Positions 1 through 13,479 of a stretch of DNA of 64,000 bases are shown in pieces. The notes beneath the pieces are model-generated. The model searched no databases, was not told the DNA's origin, and saw only the letters and a program-made list of their open reading frames with translations. Every line of letters begins with the position of its first letter. The stretch's first letter is position 1. The position numbers and the translations under genes are program-made. The stretch is taken from assembly GCA_026874595.1 (NCBI GenBank), contig CM049317.1:73779618-73843617 (forward strand). The letters run 5' to 3'. The DNA comes from Sipunculus nudus. Taxonomy: Eukaryota; Annelida; Sipuncula; Golfingiida; Sipunculidae.

Positions 1-1770
1 TCAGCATTGGTAGGCTTTGTGGGTCATAACAGCAGATTCCTTGTGTCAGCATCACTTATGTGTCATGCTAACATTCCTTGTGTCATCATCTCTTGTATCA
101 GCACCCCTGATAGATGCTTGTAGGAGGGGTTTATGTATATGGCTGTTTGTTTATATATTAATTGATAAAGAAACTTTCATGGTTGTGCTGGAGTTATGTT
201 AAGAATGAAATGAACATTTCTTAAGTTTTAGGATATATCAAAAGGATATTAATGCAACTGAAAAACTGTTACATGATCCAGATGTAAAATGTTTTTATAC
301 AATTATTTGAAATGAGAAAAAATCATTTAATTCAATTAACAGTTTATAAATATAAATGATGTAATTATGTTAATTTTTTTTCCCGATTAAGTCTTTTAAT
401 CAGTTATCATCATTTTTTATTATAATTTGAGAAAAATTTTAAAGAAATTTTTAAAATAATAATTTTAATTAAAAATTTATAAAATCCAATTCTGCTAAAT
501 ATAAATTAGTTAATTACGTGTACTTAATCAATGTTGATGCCTGTAGTCAATAAGGTGAAGCCTGTTCAGGAAATCATTTTAGACCACTTGCAACTAATTA
601 GCACTTCAGTTTCAACCCTGTAACATAAAGATGTATGTTAATTGTGATTTTTCCAGGTGGTTCTGATTTTGTTTAATATTTTCTCATTACCAATTGGCCA
701 TGTTGCCGGGCAATACTTGGCTGACAACCATAAGAGTTGACCCCAACTGTCTACGTTCACTTTGAGAGGAATATGATCGATGTTAATAGGTCCTGTTGTT
801 GATAAAGAATTAATAATACTGGGACCTAGGACAGCTGTCATCAGCTTTTACAGTATTTATGGTACTGGATATTGATTGAACAGCCCCACCGAGAGGTGTA
901 TTATCTTGATATGATTTGGTTATTGGGTTTCCGTTTTTTTTTGTGTACTGAGAAAATCCTTGCTGCTACCTGCCTATTTAAACAACTATTTCATCCCTTT
1001 AGTAAACTGGCTGACAGGTAAGAGATTCATTCCATCCAGGTAATTAAACAAACGGACGGGTGAAATTTCTGCATATTTACTCTTGTTCCTAAAGTGCTTT
1101 GGTAGATCTGTTACTTTTTTAAATTTTGTTTTAGAAAATAAAAGAAAAATGATAAAACAGAGAAGGGAAAAAAATTAAAACCAATCATGATCAAAATCAG
1201 ACAGCCTGAACTGACGTCAAAAGTGACATTCAGGTTAAGACAGCTAATAGAGAAAAATATTTGGATACTATAGCTTGGTAACTTGATGTCATTATAATTA
1301 TTCCTAAACACACCATCTATAATAAGTTTGCATATTTAGGTAATTTAAGTTTCTATAAATAAAGTAAGTAAAATAAAAGAATATATGAATATATAAATAT
1401 AAAGTAAATGGTGGATTATTTTTTATATATAATTTTTTTAATATTTATTGTTTCAGGCATCATAATAACCCGGGATTTCTGTTTGCCTTTGTACAGTCTT
1501 GAATTGACTCAATTTTTTTCAAAAACAGATGTCTAACTATACTCATGCAACCTTCAAAAGTAGACCCTAATGTTACAAAATATCCAGAATGGTGTCTCCA
1601 GGAAAATTTGGTGATGACTGGAAAATTTAATTGAACCTTTTTTGCATCTCTCTACTGAGTGGTGGATATATTACATATTTCAGTACAAGTATGTGGCATT
1701 ATCTCCTTACACAAGGAGAATAGTACTGGATGAACCCATATGGGGTCCTCATGCAGTTTTGAATGGAGTT
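1..1770. other. No gene or repeat seen
   Basis: AT-rich unique sequence with stops in all frames. Short frames at 17-202, 638-841 and 1111-1311 show no recognisable protein. Confidence 0.5.
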
Positions 1771-1778
1771 TCGCGGTC

Positions 1779-2009
1779 AGGGGCCTGGACACCTGAGTGG
1801 TAAAATGCTCGGCCTTCTCCGCTGGTGACCAGAGTTCAACCCAGGGTGTGGCTATGAGAGTGTTTTATAGTGGCCTGTCCAAGGTTGTTGATTTTCTCTG
1901 GGTCCTCTGGTTTCCTCCACCCTTACCAACTATCGAGCACCAACATCCGGGCCTTAGAAAGTGTATCGTATTAGCTATTATAACTAGTTATACAATCAAT
2001 GTAAAATGA
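1779..2009 (+). mobile_element. tRNA-derived SINE
   Basis: A tRNA-like head carries an A box (TGGTAAAATGCTCGG, 1798-1812) and a B box (AGAGTTCAACCC, 1831-1842) spaced as in a tRNA-type pol III promoter. The central segment at 1891-1918 (TTTTCTCTGGGTCCTCTGG and on) resembles the conserved central domain shared by several animal SINEs. An AT-rich tail with AATGAATAAAG follows. It is the most GC-rich stretch for several kilobases. No target duplication was recognised. The head cannot fold as a working tRNA, so this is a retroposon. Confidence 0.72.
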
Positions 2010-2012
2010 ATA

Positions 2013-3655
2013 AAGTTTATAGAGATATGAGTCAGTGCCTTTTAAGGCTTCACCTTGGATTTGAATTAGGACTTTATGCATTATATTTGGATATAAGGTT
2101 TAAAATAGAAGAAATATGGTAAAAACACTCACTGCAGCACTGCAGCAGAAGTGTAGTAAAAAATTAGTCACGAGTCCATACCATAGATATTTTAATCTCT
2201 TGCAGAAAATAATTATGAGTTTTATAAAGATTATATTCATATTTCCTGTCCTTCTTCCAAGGAAACAGTACTTTTAACAGGGCCATCTGGTACTTGTATT
2301 CCATCTATTGCTCTTCCTAAATTGGAAACAGTACTCTTGATAGGGCCGTCTGAGAAAAAAAATTAAGCCTGTGTCAAGCCAGATTTATTTAATATTATAG
2401 CTCAGCAGTTGCAATATGACCATTCAAGTTTATCATCTAGCTATAGTTTGTGAGGAATAATATATTGTTTGATTCACAGGTCAAAACACAGGTTACCCAT
2501 TTCCAGCTAAACAAAATTTGTATCATCTCATTGGAAGAGAAAGGAATCGGAAAACAGAGCAACCCAACAAAGGACCAGTCCGTGGTTAAGCTTTGGCCTC
2601 TCAGACGGTTCTGTAACAGACCAGCAGCTTGGAGGCTTCTATCAGGAGGGCCAGATGTTTATTAAGATAGCTGGTTGCATTGTGGGTGATTTAGTAAGGC
2701 TTATGGGTTCAGGGCATCTATACATCACCTGACTGTGGTAACAGTATAGCACAATAACGGCCAGATTGAGATTGTCTCCCTGTTGCAGCTCTGACTGATG
2801 CTGTGGAAGTATGGCTTCCAGTGCTGCTCCAGCAGCCTGATGCTCAATGAAGTAGCCCTGTATGTAGCCTGGCAGGTAATCTCGTTAAGATGCAGCCCTG
2901 CTTCTCTGCTATCACACATGTACAGGTATTGCAACTGTATCCACGCAGGAATTTACTATACAGGAGACTTGGTGTTCCTAAATACAACACATTCTTTCCA
3001 CCAGTTATAAACTTGTAATTGAGAAAAGTTCAAACTGCATGAATACAGATTTATCTTTCAAATTCATTGCCCAGTCACTAATACACCCCTATAGCTAGGG
3101 TTGAAGTATCCACAATGGTTTTACACCAATTTTTCATTGGTATCAGTGCATTACAACATAATATTATAGTTGATTATAACCATACACTTGGGTGTGAAAT
3201 ATCATTTGACATATTATTACCCCAACATATTAGAATCTCTGTTTTATGTATGTCCTATTGAATCATTTCCTATTATTTTTCCTTTAAAATTCTTGTTGCT
3301 GTTTACACTTTTATCATCCATATCTATACTAGCTCAGAACTGCCTTGGTATAAGAGTGTGAAAGATTGATACATACTCTAAATTAAATTGTAAATGCATG
3401 TAAAATGTATTTAACTATTAAAAAAAAGGTAACAAGAAGAAAAATCATTTATGTACATCTGTATAGAAATTAATGTAATTTTAACAAAATGAGAAAGTTT
3501 TGTACAAAATTGAAACTAAGTTAACCAGAAGAAAATTTTGCTGATTTACAGAAGATAAAAGCAACAGAAAAAGGTTAGGCAAGAATACAACAAAAAGAAT
3601 AGTTTCAGTAAAATTTTTAAATATACTTAAAAAACAGTTTGACAGAATGACCATT
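2013..3655. other. No gene; one small duplicated motif
   Basis: GGAAACAGTACTTTTAACAG then GGCCATCTG (2261-2290) recurs as GGAAACAGTACTCTTGATAG then GGCCGTCTG (2325-2352). Around 2690-2960 the sequence is moderately GC-rich and unique, without a recognisable frame. Confidence 0.45.
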
Positions 3656-3659
3656 TTTC

Positions 3660-3985
3660 CCATTAGATTTGTACAAAATGCATATATGAATCCTGCCATG
3701 CAGATTTCAAATCCACATGTTTTGTGTGAGTCAATTCTTTTACACTAGCCCTTATTTTAAATCATACAACATAAAATTGTAGGACTTATTGGAAGGGCCT
3801 TAAATAAAATACTTGTGATTTGAGCTAATTTTTTTAAACCAGCTGAGGTATTTATAATAATAATATTCATATAGCAGCTAATATGACATTAGGCCTGCTA
3901 ATTTTTCCACAATCTTTTTACTTTTATATTTTTATGACCTGTGCATTTTGATCTTTGACCTCCCCTAAAAATATAATAAATAAGA
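3660..3985. repeat. Dispersed repeat, copy A
   Basis: The segment from about 3720 (ACATAAAATTGTAGGACTTA, then GGAAGGGCC) to the GACCTCCCCTAAAAAT end matches 6270-6750 in order and orientation, with many substitutions. No terminal repeats were found and the class is unknown. Confidence 0.55.
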
Positions 3986-4554
3986 ATAAAAGACTATCGT
4001 AAAATTCCAAAGAAAAGACTAATCCGTAAAATATTAAGATAATTTGAAATAAGGATAGTTTTTACTTTGTAATAAAAGAAGGAATTGAAATAAAATAGAA
4101 GTAAGAGAAATAAATACATATCATATAGGAAAAAGATATACTTATATTAACTGAATCACTGCCCCAAAGTAACAACCAGTGATTTTTTTAATGATTACTA
4201 GTATGCAGTATTTTGAATTAATTTCAGAAAGAAAATTCATAAACAAACTAACTATTAGTCAAATGAAATAAGTATAATGTATAGTAAGACATCATGTACA
4301 TAACATGAGGATGTGGCTATGTCAGGGCAAGAATTAGGTTCTCACATCTTTGGTGAGTGGGGCAGGCAGAACCGGAAGAATCCAATAGAATTAATGGCTG
4401 TGTCAGCACATTACAACACATCAAGCACTGATCCAGGCCAAGGCATGTGCTGCAGAACTCAATAAGCCTGTCTGAATAACCCCATTAGCATTCTTGGTGA
4501 AGCTACAGTTGTCTGGAGGCTTTCTTCCTCTTTTTCAGGAAATTGGTAGTCACA

Positions 4555-4785
4555 TCCTGTTACAATTAAACTTTTTCATCCTCTTTTTATGAAGATTTCC
4601 CAGCTCATCCTGTTAAAATTAAACTTTTTCTTCTTCTTTTTCTTACAATATGCTTGCTCAGCTAGTTATTATCAAATTTTTTTCTACCTCTTTTTTTGAG
4701 AATTTATGGCACATCCTTTCACAGTCAAACTTTTTGTACCTCTATTTCTCAAGAGTTGTTGGCTCATCCTGTAACAATTAAGAGA
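4555..4785 (+). repeat. Degenerate tandem repeat, four units of about 60-70 bp
   Basis: The module CATCCTGTTACAATTAAAC, CTTTTTC and a pyrimidine run, then an AGCTCA or GGCTCA end recurs four times, at about 4553, 4607, 4713 and 4766, with small indels. No coding potential is seen. Confidence 0.5.
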
Positions 4786-4789
4786 AACA

Positions 4790-6265
4790 CTTTATGTCTG
4801 CACCCTAGAGACATCCAGCATAAGCCAAGCACATACATACCTGTAAACTATAAACTTGATTTGCCAAGGCACCATGCTGAAAGCACCCATGCCATGTGTG
4901 TTAGTAGGTCTGGTTATATATATTTTTTCATATCAGATGAACTGGCATCTGTTATTGCTTGCATCTTTACCTGATGATGTGATCGCCCTTGTGGTTAGAC
5001 AGACAGTATGACATCCATTGTCTGGTAGTTGTAGAAGTGAAAATGAAAACGTTAAGGAGGATACCTGATACATTTTCATCGCAAGGCTATTTACTTTTTC
5101 TCTACATGAATGCAGGGTAGCAGCACCAGCAATGTTTCAGATAACTGAAAGCTGAAATCTGCTTTAGATAGAAGACAAAATGGTTATGATTTCAGGTGTT
5201 AAAACTGTAGTCTTCACCATAAAACAAATGATTCAGGGAATTTTTTTAACCTCTATCTGTGTATTCTTGCATCCATTTTCTTGATAATTGTTAGTTTGGA
5301 AGTGATTTAGTGTCACTTACTGTTATCAGAGTTAACAAAGATGGTTTTACTTCAGTTCACTGAGACTCATTTGTGCAAAAATGATTTTTAATGACTGAAG
5401 CCAACTGCCAGTATTGCTGCAATTTTTATCTGCTATTAGTTGCAAACAGTTGGCATCTGTTTGCGACTGACAATTTACAACCAGGCTGCTTGCAACTGAG
5501 CTTGGAAACCTTTCACAAACTCAAGATTGCAGACCAAGAATAGCTCTCATGGGGGACATCATATTTCACAGCTTCAAGCTGGGTCTGTGACTAGTTGCTT
5601 ACTGGTTGCAGAATCAGTCAGCTGACCATAACTCCTGCAACCAATGTTCAGTCGCTAATTGCGATGATTGCAATAGTCACAAAGGACAAGCCAGAAACCT
5701 TGTATTCATCTGCGACTGGCAGTTGCAAGTTGCATTGCAAGACCCTCTCACTTGCATTTAATAACAGTAATAATTAGTGTCGCAGCAAAATCAACTTTGG
5801 GCAGAATGCTTGAGATAACCTTGCAGGGCCTTCATGTACATTACACCAGAGGTAAAAAACAGGTCTATGATAGAAAATTATGGACATTCCAAGGGCAGTC
5901 GTTAGGCTTCCATACAAAATTCAGGTAATATCTGATGGAAAATGCTAAGGTAGACCTTGTCCCAAAATTTTTAGATATTTTAATATTATATTCAGCCTGA
6001 CATACTGTCCTTTGGTGGTCTGAAGCTCTCAGGACTTTATGAATTTCCTACATGTCCTATGTTAAACCCACAAACAGTTGAATCATTGAATGATCCTCCT
6101 CGATGAATAAAATCAATGAATGATCCAACATTTTACTTCATTTCTGCTTCTGTCATTGCTAAATCGTACAACTCCATCCATCTTGCAGTTTTTGTAGGGA
6201 CATCATATGATTTGACTGTGACAGAATTGACTTATTTACCCTTGAGATAAAAAGTTGGACAAAAC
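4790..6265. other. No gene; TTGCAACTG-rich patch
   Basis: Between about 5400 and 5730 variants of TTGCAACTG, TGCGACTGGC and their inverses recur many times, so this may be an old palindromic miniature. No clear ends were found. Confidence 0.4.
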
Positions 6266-6269
6266 ACAT

Positions 6270-6750
6270 ATATGAATGCTACCATGCACATGTCCCTAAA
6301 TTACATCAGCCCCACTTTAAACTCATTCAACATAAAATCTTAGGTCTTAATTATTTGGAAGGGGCCCAACAGGAATATACCTGTTAATTCAGCTAGTTAG
6401 CTCAGCTGATTGAAGGCATCTTAGCTGTAGTGATTAATCTTTGTTAACAGGACACAAACACAAACTGTAAACGCTGGACCTAGAAACCAACAGAGGTCCA
6501 TGAAGATTCTATTTTGAATTGCACCTCTAAATAGTTAAAAATTTGATACAAAAGCACCAGTATCTGAATAATAAATGCATTCTTACAATGCATATTGATC
6601 ATTATGGGTGTTTCATCAGTTCCTGAAGAGTAGTGGTGATGATATTAGACCTGCTAATTCCTCCATAATCTTTTTTACTTGAATTCTTAAATTTTTTATG
6701 ACGTATTCATTTGACCTTTGGCCATTATGACCTCCCCTGAAAATGTTTCA
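6270..6750. repeat. Dispersed repeat, copy B, interrupted by a HINE-like fragment
   Basis: This is the partner of 3660-3985. It has ACATAAAATCTTAGGTCTTA near 6330, GGAAGGGGCC near 6357, and GACCTCCCCTGAAAATG at its end. It is longer because 6409 to about 6640 is an inserted fragment of the AGCTCAGCTGA family that copy A lacks. Confidence 0.55.
6409..6640 (+). mobile_element. Decayed HINE-like family-2 fragment (5' head)
   Basis: It opens with AGCTCAGCTGATTG, then a diverged second arm, then TTAACAGGACACAAACAC, and includes AATGCATATTGATCATTATG. These are the head and first internal unit of the family that forms the array at 43188-47129. No 3' end is present. Confidence 0.6.
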
Positions 6751-6754
6751 TTGT

Positions 6755-7870
6755 AAAAGCTGGCAATTATATCCTATTCTTGCAAAGGGGCAGATTTGCA
6801 CAACTTTAGCAAGATTTGTCAAGGACAGACTTTCCATGGCCGAGTTCACCAGTTGGCTTAGTTTCTGAAAAAGGTGCTGCAAAAAACCCTTCCTGATATA
6901 TTCCGAACAATGTCAAATTACTCAAGATTTTTTGGAAATTAGGAAAGTATGAAATGACCCATCCTGCCTGACACTTCAATTTAAAAAAAACAACAGAATT
7001 TCTGGGGTATATGACCAACAAGGAGTTGCAAGACAAAAGTGTAATGCCACTGTCAGTTATAATATAGATTTGACTTGATAAACATATCATAAAATCTCAC
7101 AATGTACAGACTGGGAAATTTGTAATAGAAGGTCAAGGAGTGCAGATGGCCCACCCATTCAGATTACAGACAGATCACACACAGTCAGCTTGACATATCC
7201 CTATGTATCATTAGGTCTGTCTGTCAATGGCAGGTTGTTTTCTTCCATCTATTGAACAACATTGCCTTCTGAAGCACCAAGTAACCTGCCTGTTCGTGAT
7301 CCCCTGCTGTATATTTGGATGTTTGAATAGCCCTCTACTACACCTGGACTTATTAGACTCCTTTGTAAGGTACTGTAATGTACCTCCTGACATACAGGTA
7401 AACTGTCAAGATCAGTGAAGAAATTTTAATACCTCTTGATTAAGACAGAAATAAATACAAGCTGACTGATCCTGAGTGACTGTTCAGACAAATTACCACT
7501 GGACAAAATGTCACAAAATGTCACAGGCACACTGTACTCAGACAAAATGTCATAGACTGTTTACAGACCCAATGTAGTTCTGTCTCAATTTGCAAATACA
7601 TCCATCACTATTTCTTTGGCACTGATAGATGGTTGTAATGCTTTGATGTTGCCACATAGAACATCTACACTTGGAGCTTCACTGCAATCATGTTCAAAAA
7701 ACGGATAAATCATTCCCTGTGATATTAAACAGGTGACAAATTACTGATTTTAGTACACATCTGAAACATCCAAATGTACTCGGCCAATATATTCACAGCA
7801 AAATTTTCTAAGAATAGATTGTCCTGAGTTGAAATGTCATGCATTCATTCCTAACATCATAGAAACAGTA

Positions 7871-7928
<58 letters not shown>

Positions 7929-8765
7929 TTTGACCCTTTGTTCTTTATTCTGTGGAGGGCCATCAAGTGAATCTTAGTTTCTTTATCAGAGTAGAACTCA
8001 TACCTACAGCCACCCCTCCTGCAGTTACCAGCCAGATTCTCTGTTATAGAGACAGATTCCTGGCCAACCCAGACCACTTTAACATTCAGGCTGCCCCTCT
8101 GCTGGGCCACTTTTTACATTCCTCATTCCTGATACAGACCTTTTTAAAGGATCGAGTACTGCTAGATATATTGGTCTATCAGAGCAAGTAAATGTCTACA
8201 CTCTTTTTACCTACTCTAAGAAATTTACATACTATTATTAATTCACATTGCTTAGCACCCATGAATTCTTCTCTGATACTTAATACACTTCTAATAATAA
8301 AATTTGCACTGCTGTTTTTATCCCATTAAGAGGAAGGTAAAGCTAAAAGGAATTTTGGGTTATTTCCACCTCTATATTTGCAAAGTTTCAGATGTGGGGG
8401 TGGGGGGTGGGGAGCGGAGCTTTTAGAAAAGTCCAAATCCACCAACAAGAAAAATTTTCTCTGATTGATTTTCTCTTTATATTCCTTGCTTCATATTGCC
8501 AAAAGATTTCCAGTATGTCCAACTTCCCAAAACTGACCTTTGTCATGATGATTATCACAGATGATAAATTTGTATCAAATTAAAAAAATGTTTACCATGA
8601 CTCAATTTTCCATATGTATATATATGTATAATTGCACATATTCCCCATTTTCATTTTAAGGTATCCATCAAGCTCTGATATAATAAGCCTGATTGAAGGA
8701 TGTTTAGGAGTAAATTCAATGCCTTTTATATATATGTGTGTGTGTGTTTGCTTTGGTATTGGATG
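6755..8765. other. No gene; unique sequence around one microsatellite
   Basis: Opposing short frames at 7211-7418 and 7925-8191 are open on both strands but unrecognisable. The 7090-7420 tract is moderately GC-rich and unique. A short ATATGTATATATATGTATA patch lies near 8613. Confidence 0.4.
7881..7925. repeat. (TA)n microsatellite
   Basis: An uninterrupted TA dinucleotide run of about 45 bases, preceded by TTTATTTATT. Confidence 0.97.
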
Positions 8766-8769
8766 CTGC

Positions 8770-9530
8770 AAGTGGGCCATGGATTTCTGCTGTTTGACCC
8801 AATCTTTTGATGAAAATGTTTTCTTTTATGTCAGTCTTCTTCATTTTTTATGCTATTCTTGCTTTGGTCTATGATCCACAACTCTTTTTCCATTGGTATA
8901 AAACATATTGTACCAAAGCTTTAAGTCAGATCCCCTCTAAGGAATATGCTGCACAACATGACATGTGCCATATTATCCTTGCAACATGATGCTTCATAAG
9001 TTTTTCTGGAACATGACATATATATAAAACAAGCGCATGTTTTGCTTTCCCCATTCAGTTGAGTGGCACTTTATATTCTGAAGCCACATTTCAGTGCTAT
9101 AGGAGCCCTATTGCCATGACCTTAAATCCAATAATTCTATCGGCAAAAACCCTTTAATTTAACCTTAAACTGTGCAATATGTTGCATGGTAATATAAACA
9201 TGTTGGAGAACACTAGAGACTTGAAACATTTTGCCACATATTCAAAAAACATATTACTTAGTGTGTGTCCAGCTTAAGTCCATGCTATTATGAATCTGAG
9301 AGTTCCTAATTAATCAATATAAACAAATTTTAGGATGACTGCAAAGTCAGATTCAACAGGTAGCTATGCAGGGAATGGAAACTGTTCATTATAATCGTAC
9401 GTCATCACTGAAAGGAATAGCATTTCACTTTACTAATCCACCTATCATTGTCCTTATACTTTAGGAGGATATAGGTTGTCATGTCAACAAGTAATAATAA
9501 GCTTGACATAATTCCCATAGTCCAAGGTGC
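8770..9530. repeat. Diverged local duplication, copy 1
   Basis: Segments around 8779 (TGGATTTCTGCTGTTTGACC, CAATCTTTTGATG) and 9359-9530 (AGGTAGCTATGCAGG, AAGCTTGACATAATTCCCAT) recur in the same order near 10090 and 10287-10420. The copies are heavily diverged and the second is shorter. The unit type is unknown. Confidence 0.5.
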
Positions 9531-10068
9531 ATAATCTACTAAAATGTTCTAGGTACGTAATCTTCTAGTATGCATTTGTCTTATAATATCATAAATAGTC
9601 CTTTGTACCAAATCTACTAAAATGTCCTCGATATATATTCTACTGATATGTCCTCATTTCTGGTGTTATTTCTTCAGCTTTTTAAATAATATCTTTGGTA
9701 TCTTTGTTTTCTTTAATGTCAAAATGTGATTAAGCATTTTGTAGCCGTACTTGTGATGTACTAAACATTACCACTTTTCACAAATTATGTGTCCTTCCGG
9801 ACAGAGAAATGTTCCTGGCCATTCCTGGTGTCTGCTTTATGCATGTCTTCATTTGCCTTAATTAACTCAGCACCCAGCACTGTCTTTTTGTGTGTGCTAC
9901 ATACAGGTATTCTTATGATGTTTCTGGTTTTTATAATATACTGACATTTTATCGGTATTCTATGTTCTGATACTTGAATAATCTCATCTTTTATATTTAG
10001 ATACTTATCTTGCTTTGAGGGATTATTTTATTGAAACACAAAGAAGCAAACACCTTTCATGTCTTAAT

Positions 10069-10420
10069 TATAGATGCTGTATCTGTACCTTGGATTTCTT
10101 GCTGCTGGATGCAATCTTTTGATGTAGATATATATGGCCTACATACAGATCCTTTTCTATTTAGATCTGTATTTTAGTTTTGACTCTGATCCACTTTGTC
10201 CTAGTCTTTTTTAGGATGGCATGAATCTCAACATTATTCTGAAACCATTGAAGCACATACATTTATAGCATTAATACAGTCTGAGCAGCCAGCTATGGTA
10301 TGAATTGTTCATCACTGCATGGAAGTGCCTTACATTTTTCTAATCCTACTATTATTGTGGTTCTATCAGTTGTCATGGCGACCAGTTAGCTTGATATAAT
10401 CCTCATAGTCTGATCAGGTA
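10069..10420. repeat. Diverged local duplication, copy 2
   Basis: It matches copy 1 through TTGGATTTCTTGCTGCTGGA, CAATCTTTTGATGTAG and TAGCTTGATATAATCCTCAT. Relative to copy 1 the middle is shortened by several hundred bases. Confidence 0.5.
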
Positions 10421-10424
10421 CCTC

Positions 10425-13400
10425 AGCTGTTGATGTAGTTTTCTCTGAGACTTATTTCCTTTTATGACCATGCAGGCATTGTCAGAGAACAAAGGATATT
10501 TACTTTTAACTGTCCCACTGTTTTATTTATTTTAAGGTCTACCTATTAACACTAGTTTTTAAAAATTAAACCTGAGACAAAAATAGATATATGAAGCTAT
10601 ATGTTCATGTCTTTTGTTAGAATTAGATCTTTGTTTAATTTTAATCATGTTTTCTAATTTAATACATATATAATTATTCATAGAGTAATGTTTAGTAACT
10701 AAATATTATTATATATAAAGTATCAGGTACTTTGCAACAACCTTTGTTCATTAGAGTTAACAGATATATCTGGAATTTTACACCTGCTGGTATGAAATAT
10801 TTTATTTATCAAAATTAAGGTATGCTTAAGCTTAAAGTGCAATAATAATTGTCTCAGAAATCATTCAGCTGTTCTCTGTACTTTGCAGAAAAGGGCAATT
10901 AAAATTACTGAACAAATAAAAATGCAAATAGGAAAACCCTAAGATATCAAATCATGCATTTGTATTTTATAACTTTTTTATGAATCAGACACTAATTTGT
11001 TTTTCCATATCATATTGTGACAACAGTTTGTAACCTTATGTGTCTGGGTCACCAGCCTATCAGGCTTCAAGGCATGAAATACTGTGCCTGCAGTCAAAAC
11101 AGGCTGGTTCAGACTAAGAATAAGCTCATGTGTTAAACCCTGGATTAATCTGTTTATGCCAGGAACTGTCTGACACATGCATTAAACTTGGCTGTTCAAA
11201 TTGATGTCTTGATGAAAGAAGACAACTTGAGGGCCTGTAGTGTTAGCGGAAAGAATTAGAAACAAAGACAGGGCTTTATCGTGGATGCCTGCTTCCTCTG
11301 GCAGACTCCAGAGTCTGCCATTGCTGTCAAAATGAATTGACTACTGTTTGTTGGTCTCATTAAGCCGTGTCTGTTCCAAGGGCAAAAAGGTCAAATGAAG
11401 TATCTGTTGTGACCTGTGTGTGTGATTGTTTTCTTCCTCCACTGTTATTTTGTTACGGTTTGCTCAGGAAGACACTTTCTTTGACATAGAACTTCCATCA
11501 ATGAATCACAGCTAGCCATTATTTGCCTCAGCCAGTCAATATATATGTCAAATCTCTCTCTTGTTTTGACAGTTACCTGCCACTTTATTGTGAATTACCT
11601 GTTTTATTTATGTGATTACTTATAGATATATTTTGAGGGAGGAAGAGACAGACAGAGTCAGAGAAGGAAAAGGAAGCAGATTAAGAGGGAAATTAAGAGA
11701 CAAAGGGTGAAAGAAGGAAGAAAGAGAAAGAAAAAGTGAGAAAGAGAAAGAATAATTTCATAGGGACAAAAGAAATAAAAACAGGTAGAGAAAGTGAGAG
11801 GAAAAAGAGAGAGGTAGAGAGAGAGAGAGAATTTTAAAGAAAGCGAGAGATATTACAGTATTTGAGTTACCACAGAAAGCTTGTTTTAGTTAATGATTAC
11901 TTCAGCAACCATTTCAGTATAAAATGTCATTTAATGATAGATACTGAGAGTGATAGTTAAATTATCATGTCGCTTCTGTTTTGGTTGACAGCCTGAGTGT
12001 GTTCTGGTGTTGTTTGTCAGTACATATGCTGAAGCAGGTAATATCTGATCCGCCAGCATCTGGATTGTGACATGTGCTTGTAGAACAGCACTAATTGTCC
12101 AGCAAGCTGGCCTCAGGTCAAGCACTGGTCTGAGCCATGACTGGCCCCCACACCTTGAAATCTGTAACCCTCAAGAACTTATGTGAGAGGAAGGGATGGA
12201 TAAGGATTTAAGGTATATACTAAGTGATTATTGTAATAATAGGTCTATTACCTCTAATTAATTTGGTTTAATACAAACATTTCTTATGGGAAAAAGGATA
12301 ATAGCCCTTCTAGATAATAGAATTACTTGACTCAGGATTGGGAATAATAATCTTACTGACTTCAAAATTTCTGGGCTAATGGCAAAAATTATTATTCCTC
12401 TGGATTTCTCTGCCCAGGAAAAAATAATTTATAATTCTATTGTTTTCAGAATTTCCATGCCCAAGGGTTATAGGTATAATATAGTCTTCCCGGATGAGCT
12501 GAACTTTTGCTAATTAAGGGCTTGGGCGGGTTGCTAACCTTGAGGAAGAACCATGTGCATTACACCTGTGTTTTTATACATTAATTATCATTATTATTTT
12601 TAACATAATGTTAAAGCATTGTCTTGTCATTCATTAATTTATTTTAACTTATATGTAGAATAGAAAGATGGTCGGTCACCCAGTATGGAAAATTTTCGTT
12701 CTCTGTACAATTTAACATTGTCAGGATTCTAGATGACCATTGGGACATCCAGATACATAGTTTAGACAGGTTAGTGGTCCATGCCGAAGGGCAGCTGATC
12801 CTTCAGAAAGATACAGATCTTCAGAATAGTAAATGAGAGACAAATGTTTTGTGCTCAGTATTTTGTTCATGAGGATTTCACAAAAAGAAAAATATCAAGA
12901 AAATTAAACCTTTGTGAATATGACACCTAGCTCTTCTACTCAGGTCATTTATTTCATAGCCTCACTGGCCACTCTTGAACATTATTCATGCAAGTTACTG
13001 TCAGTCTGTATCACTGACAGTCAAAAGATTGTTTATATTACCTGCCGAGTGCTGACACTGAACAAAAAAATCCACTCCTTTGATACTTAAATAAATCACA
13101 TAATAATGGATTTACTTAGTGTAGCAGGCCTGCTAAATCACACTTTTTAAAAAAAGGTTACTCTTTTTTGAGGATTTACTGAAAATGACATTATAATTAC
13201 TCTTTTTTTATTCTTTTATTGTAGCATATTTTTTCCTCTTTTTTCAGAGATAAAATTTTTTATATAAACACTATTTCTCTCGTGCTATAACAGTCCAGTT
13301 AGAATAAGAATGGGACACTTCATAATTTTTGTGTGTGGAATTATTTAGCACTTGTCACAATGTGTGGATAATGCCATTATCTCCATGCTGGGGGATGTGC

Positions 13401-13475
13401 AATTTATGTTTCTGAATTTTAGAGCATTATGTTTACACATACTAAGTATGCAAAGCAGATCTTAAATTTGATCAG
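10425..13475. other. No gene apart from the polypurine tract
   Basis: The unique tract at 10980-11560 and the one at 11980-12170 are less AT-rich than average, but no exon-like frame with splice borders was found. Confidence 0.4.
11635..11850 (+). repeat. Polypurine (GA-rich) tract
   Basis: About 215 bases are almost all purine on the + strand (GGAAGAAAGAGAAAGAAAAA and variants), with a pure GA run near 11815. Such tracts can form triplex DNA or exclude nucleosomes. No gene is involved. Confidence 0.85.
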
Positions 13476-13479
13476 TTTC

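Noticed and set aside
1779-1860. tRNA gene
   Set aside because: A and B boxes are present but acceptor and anticodon stems do not pair; it is a SINE head.
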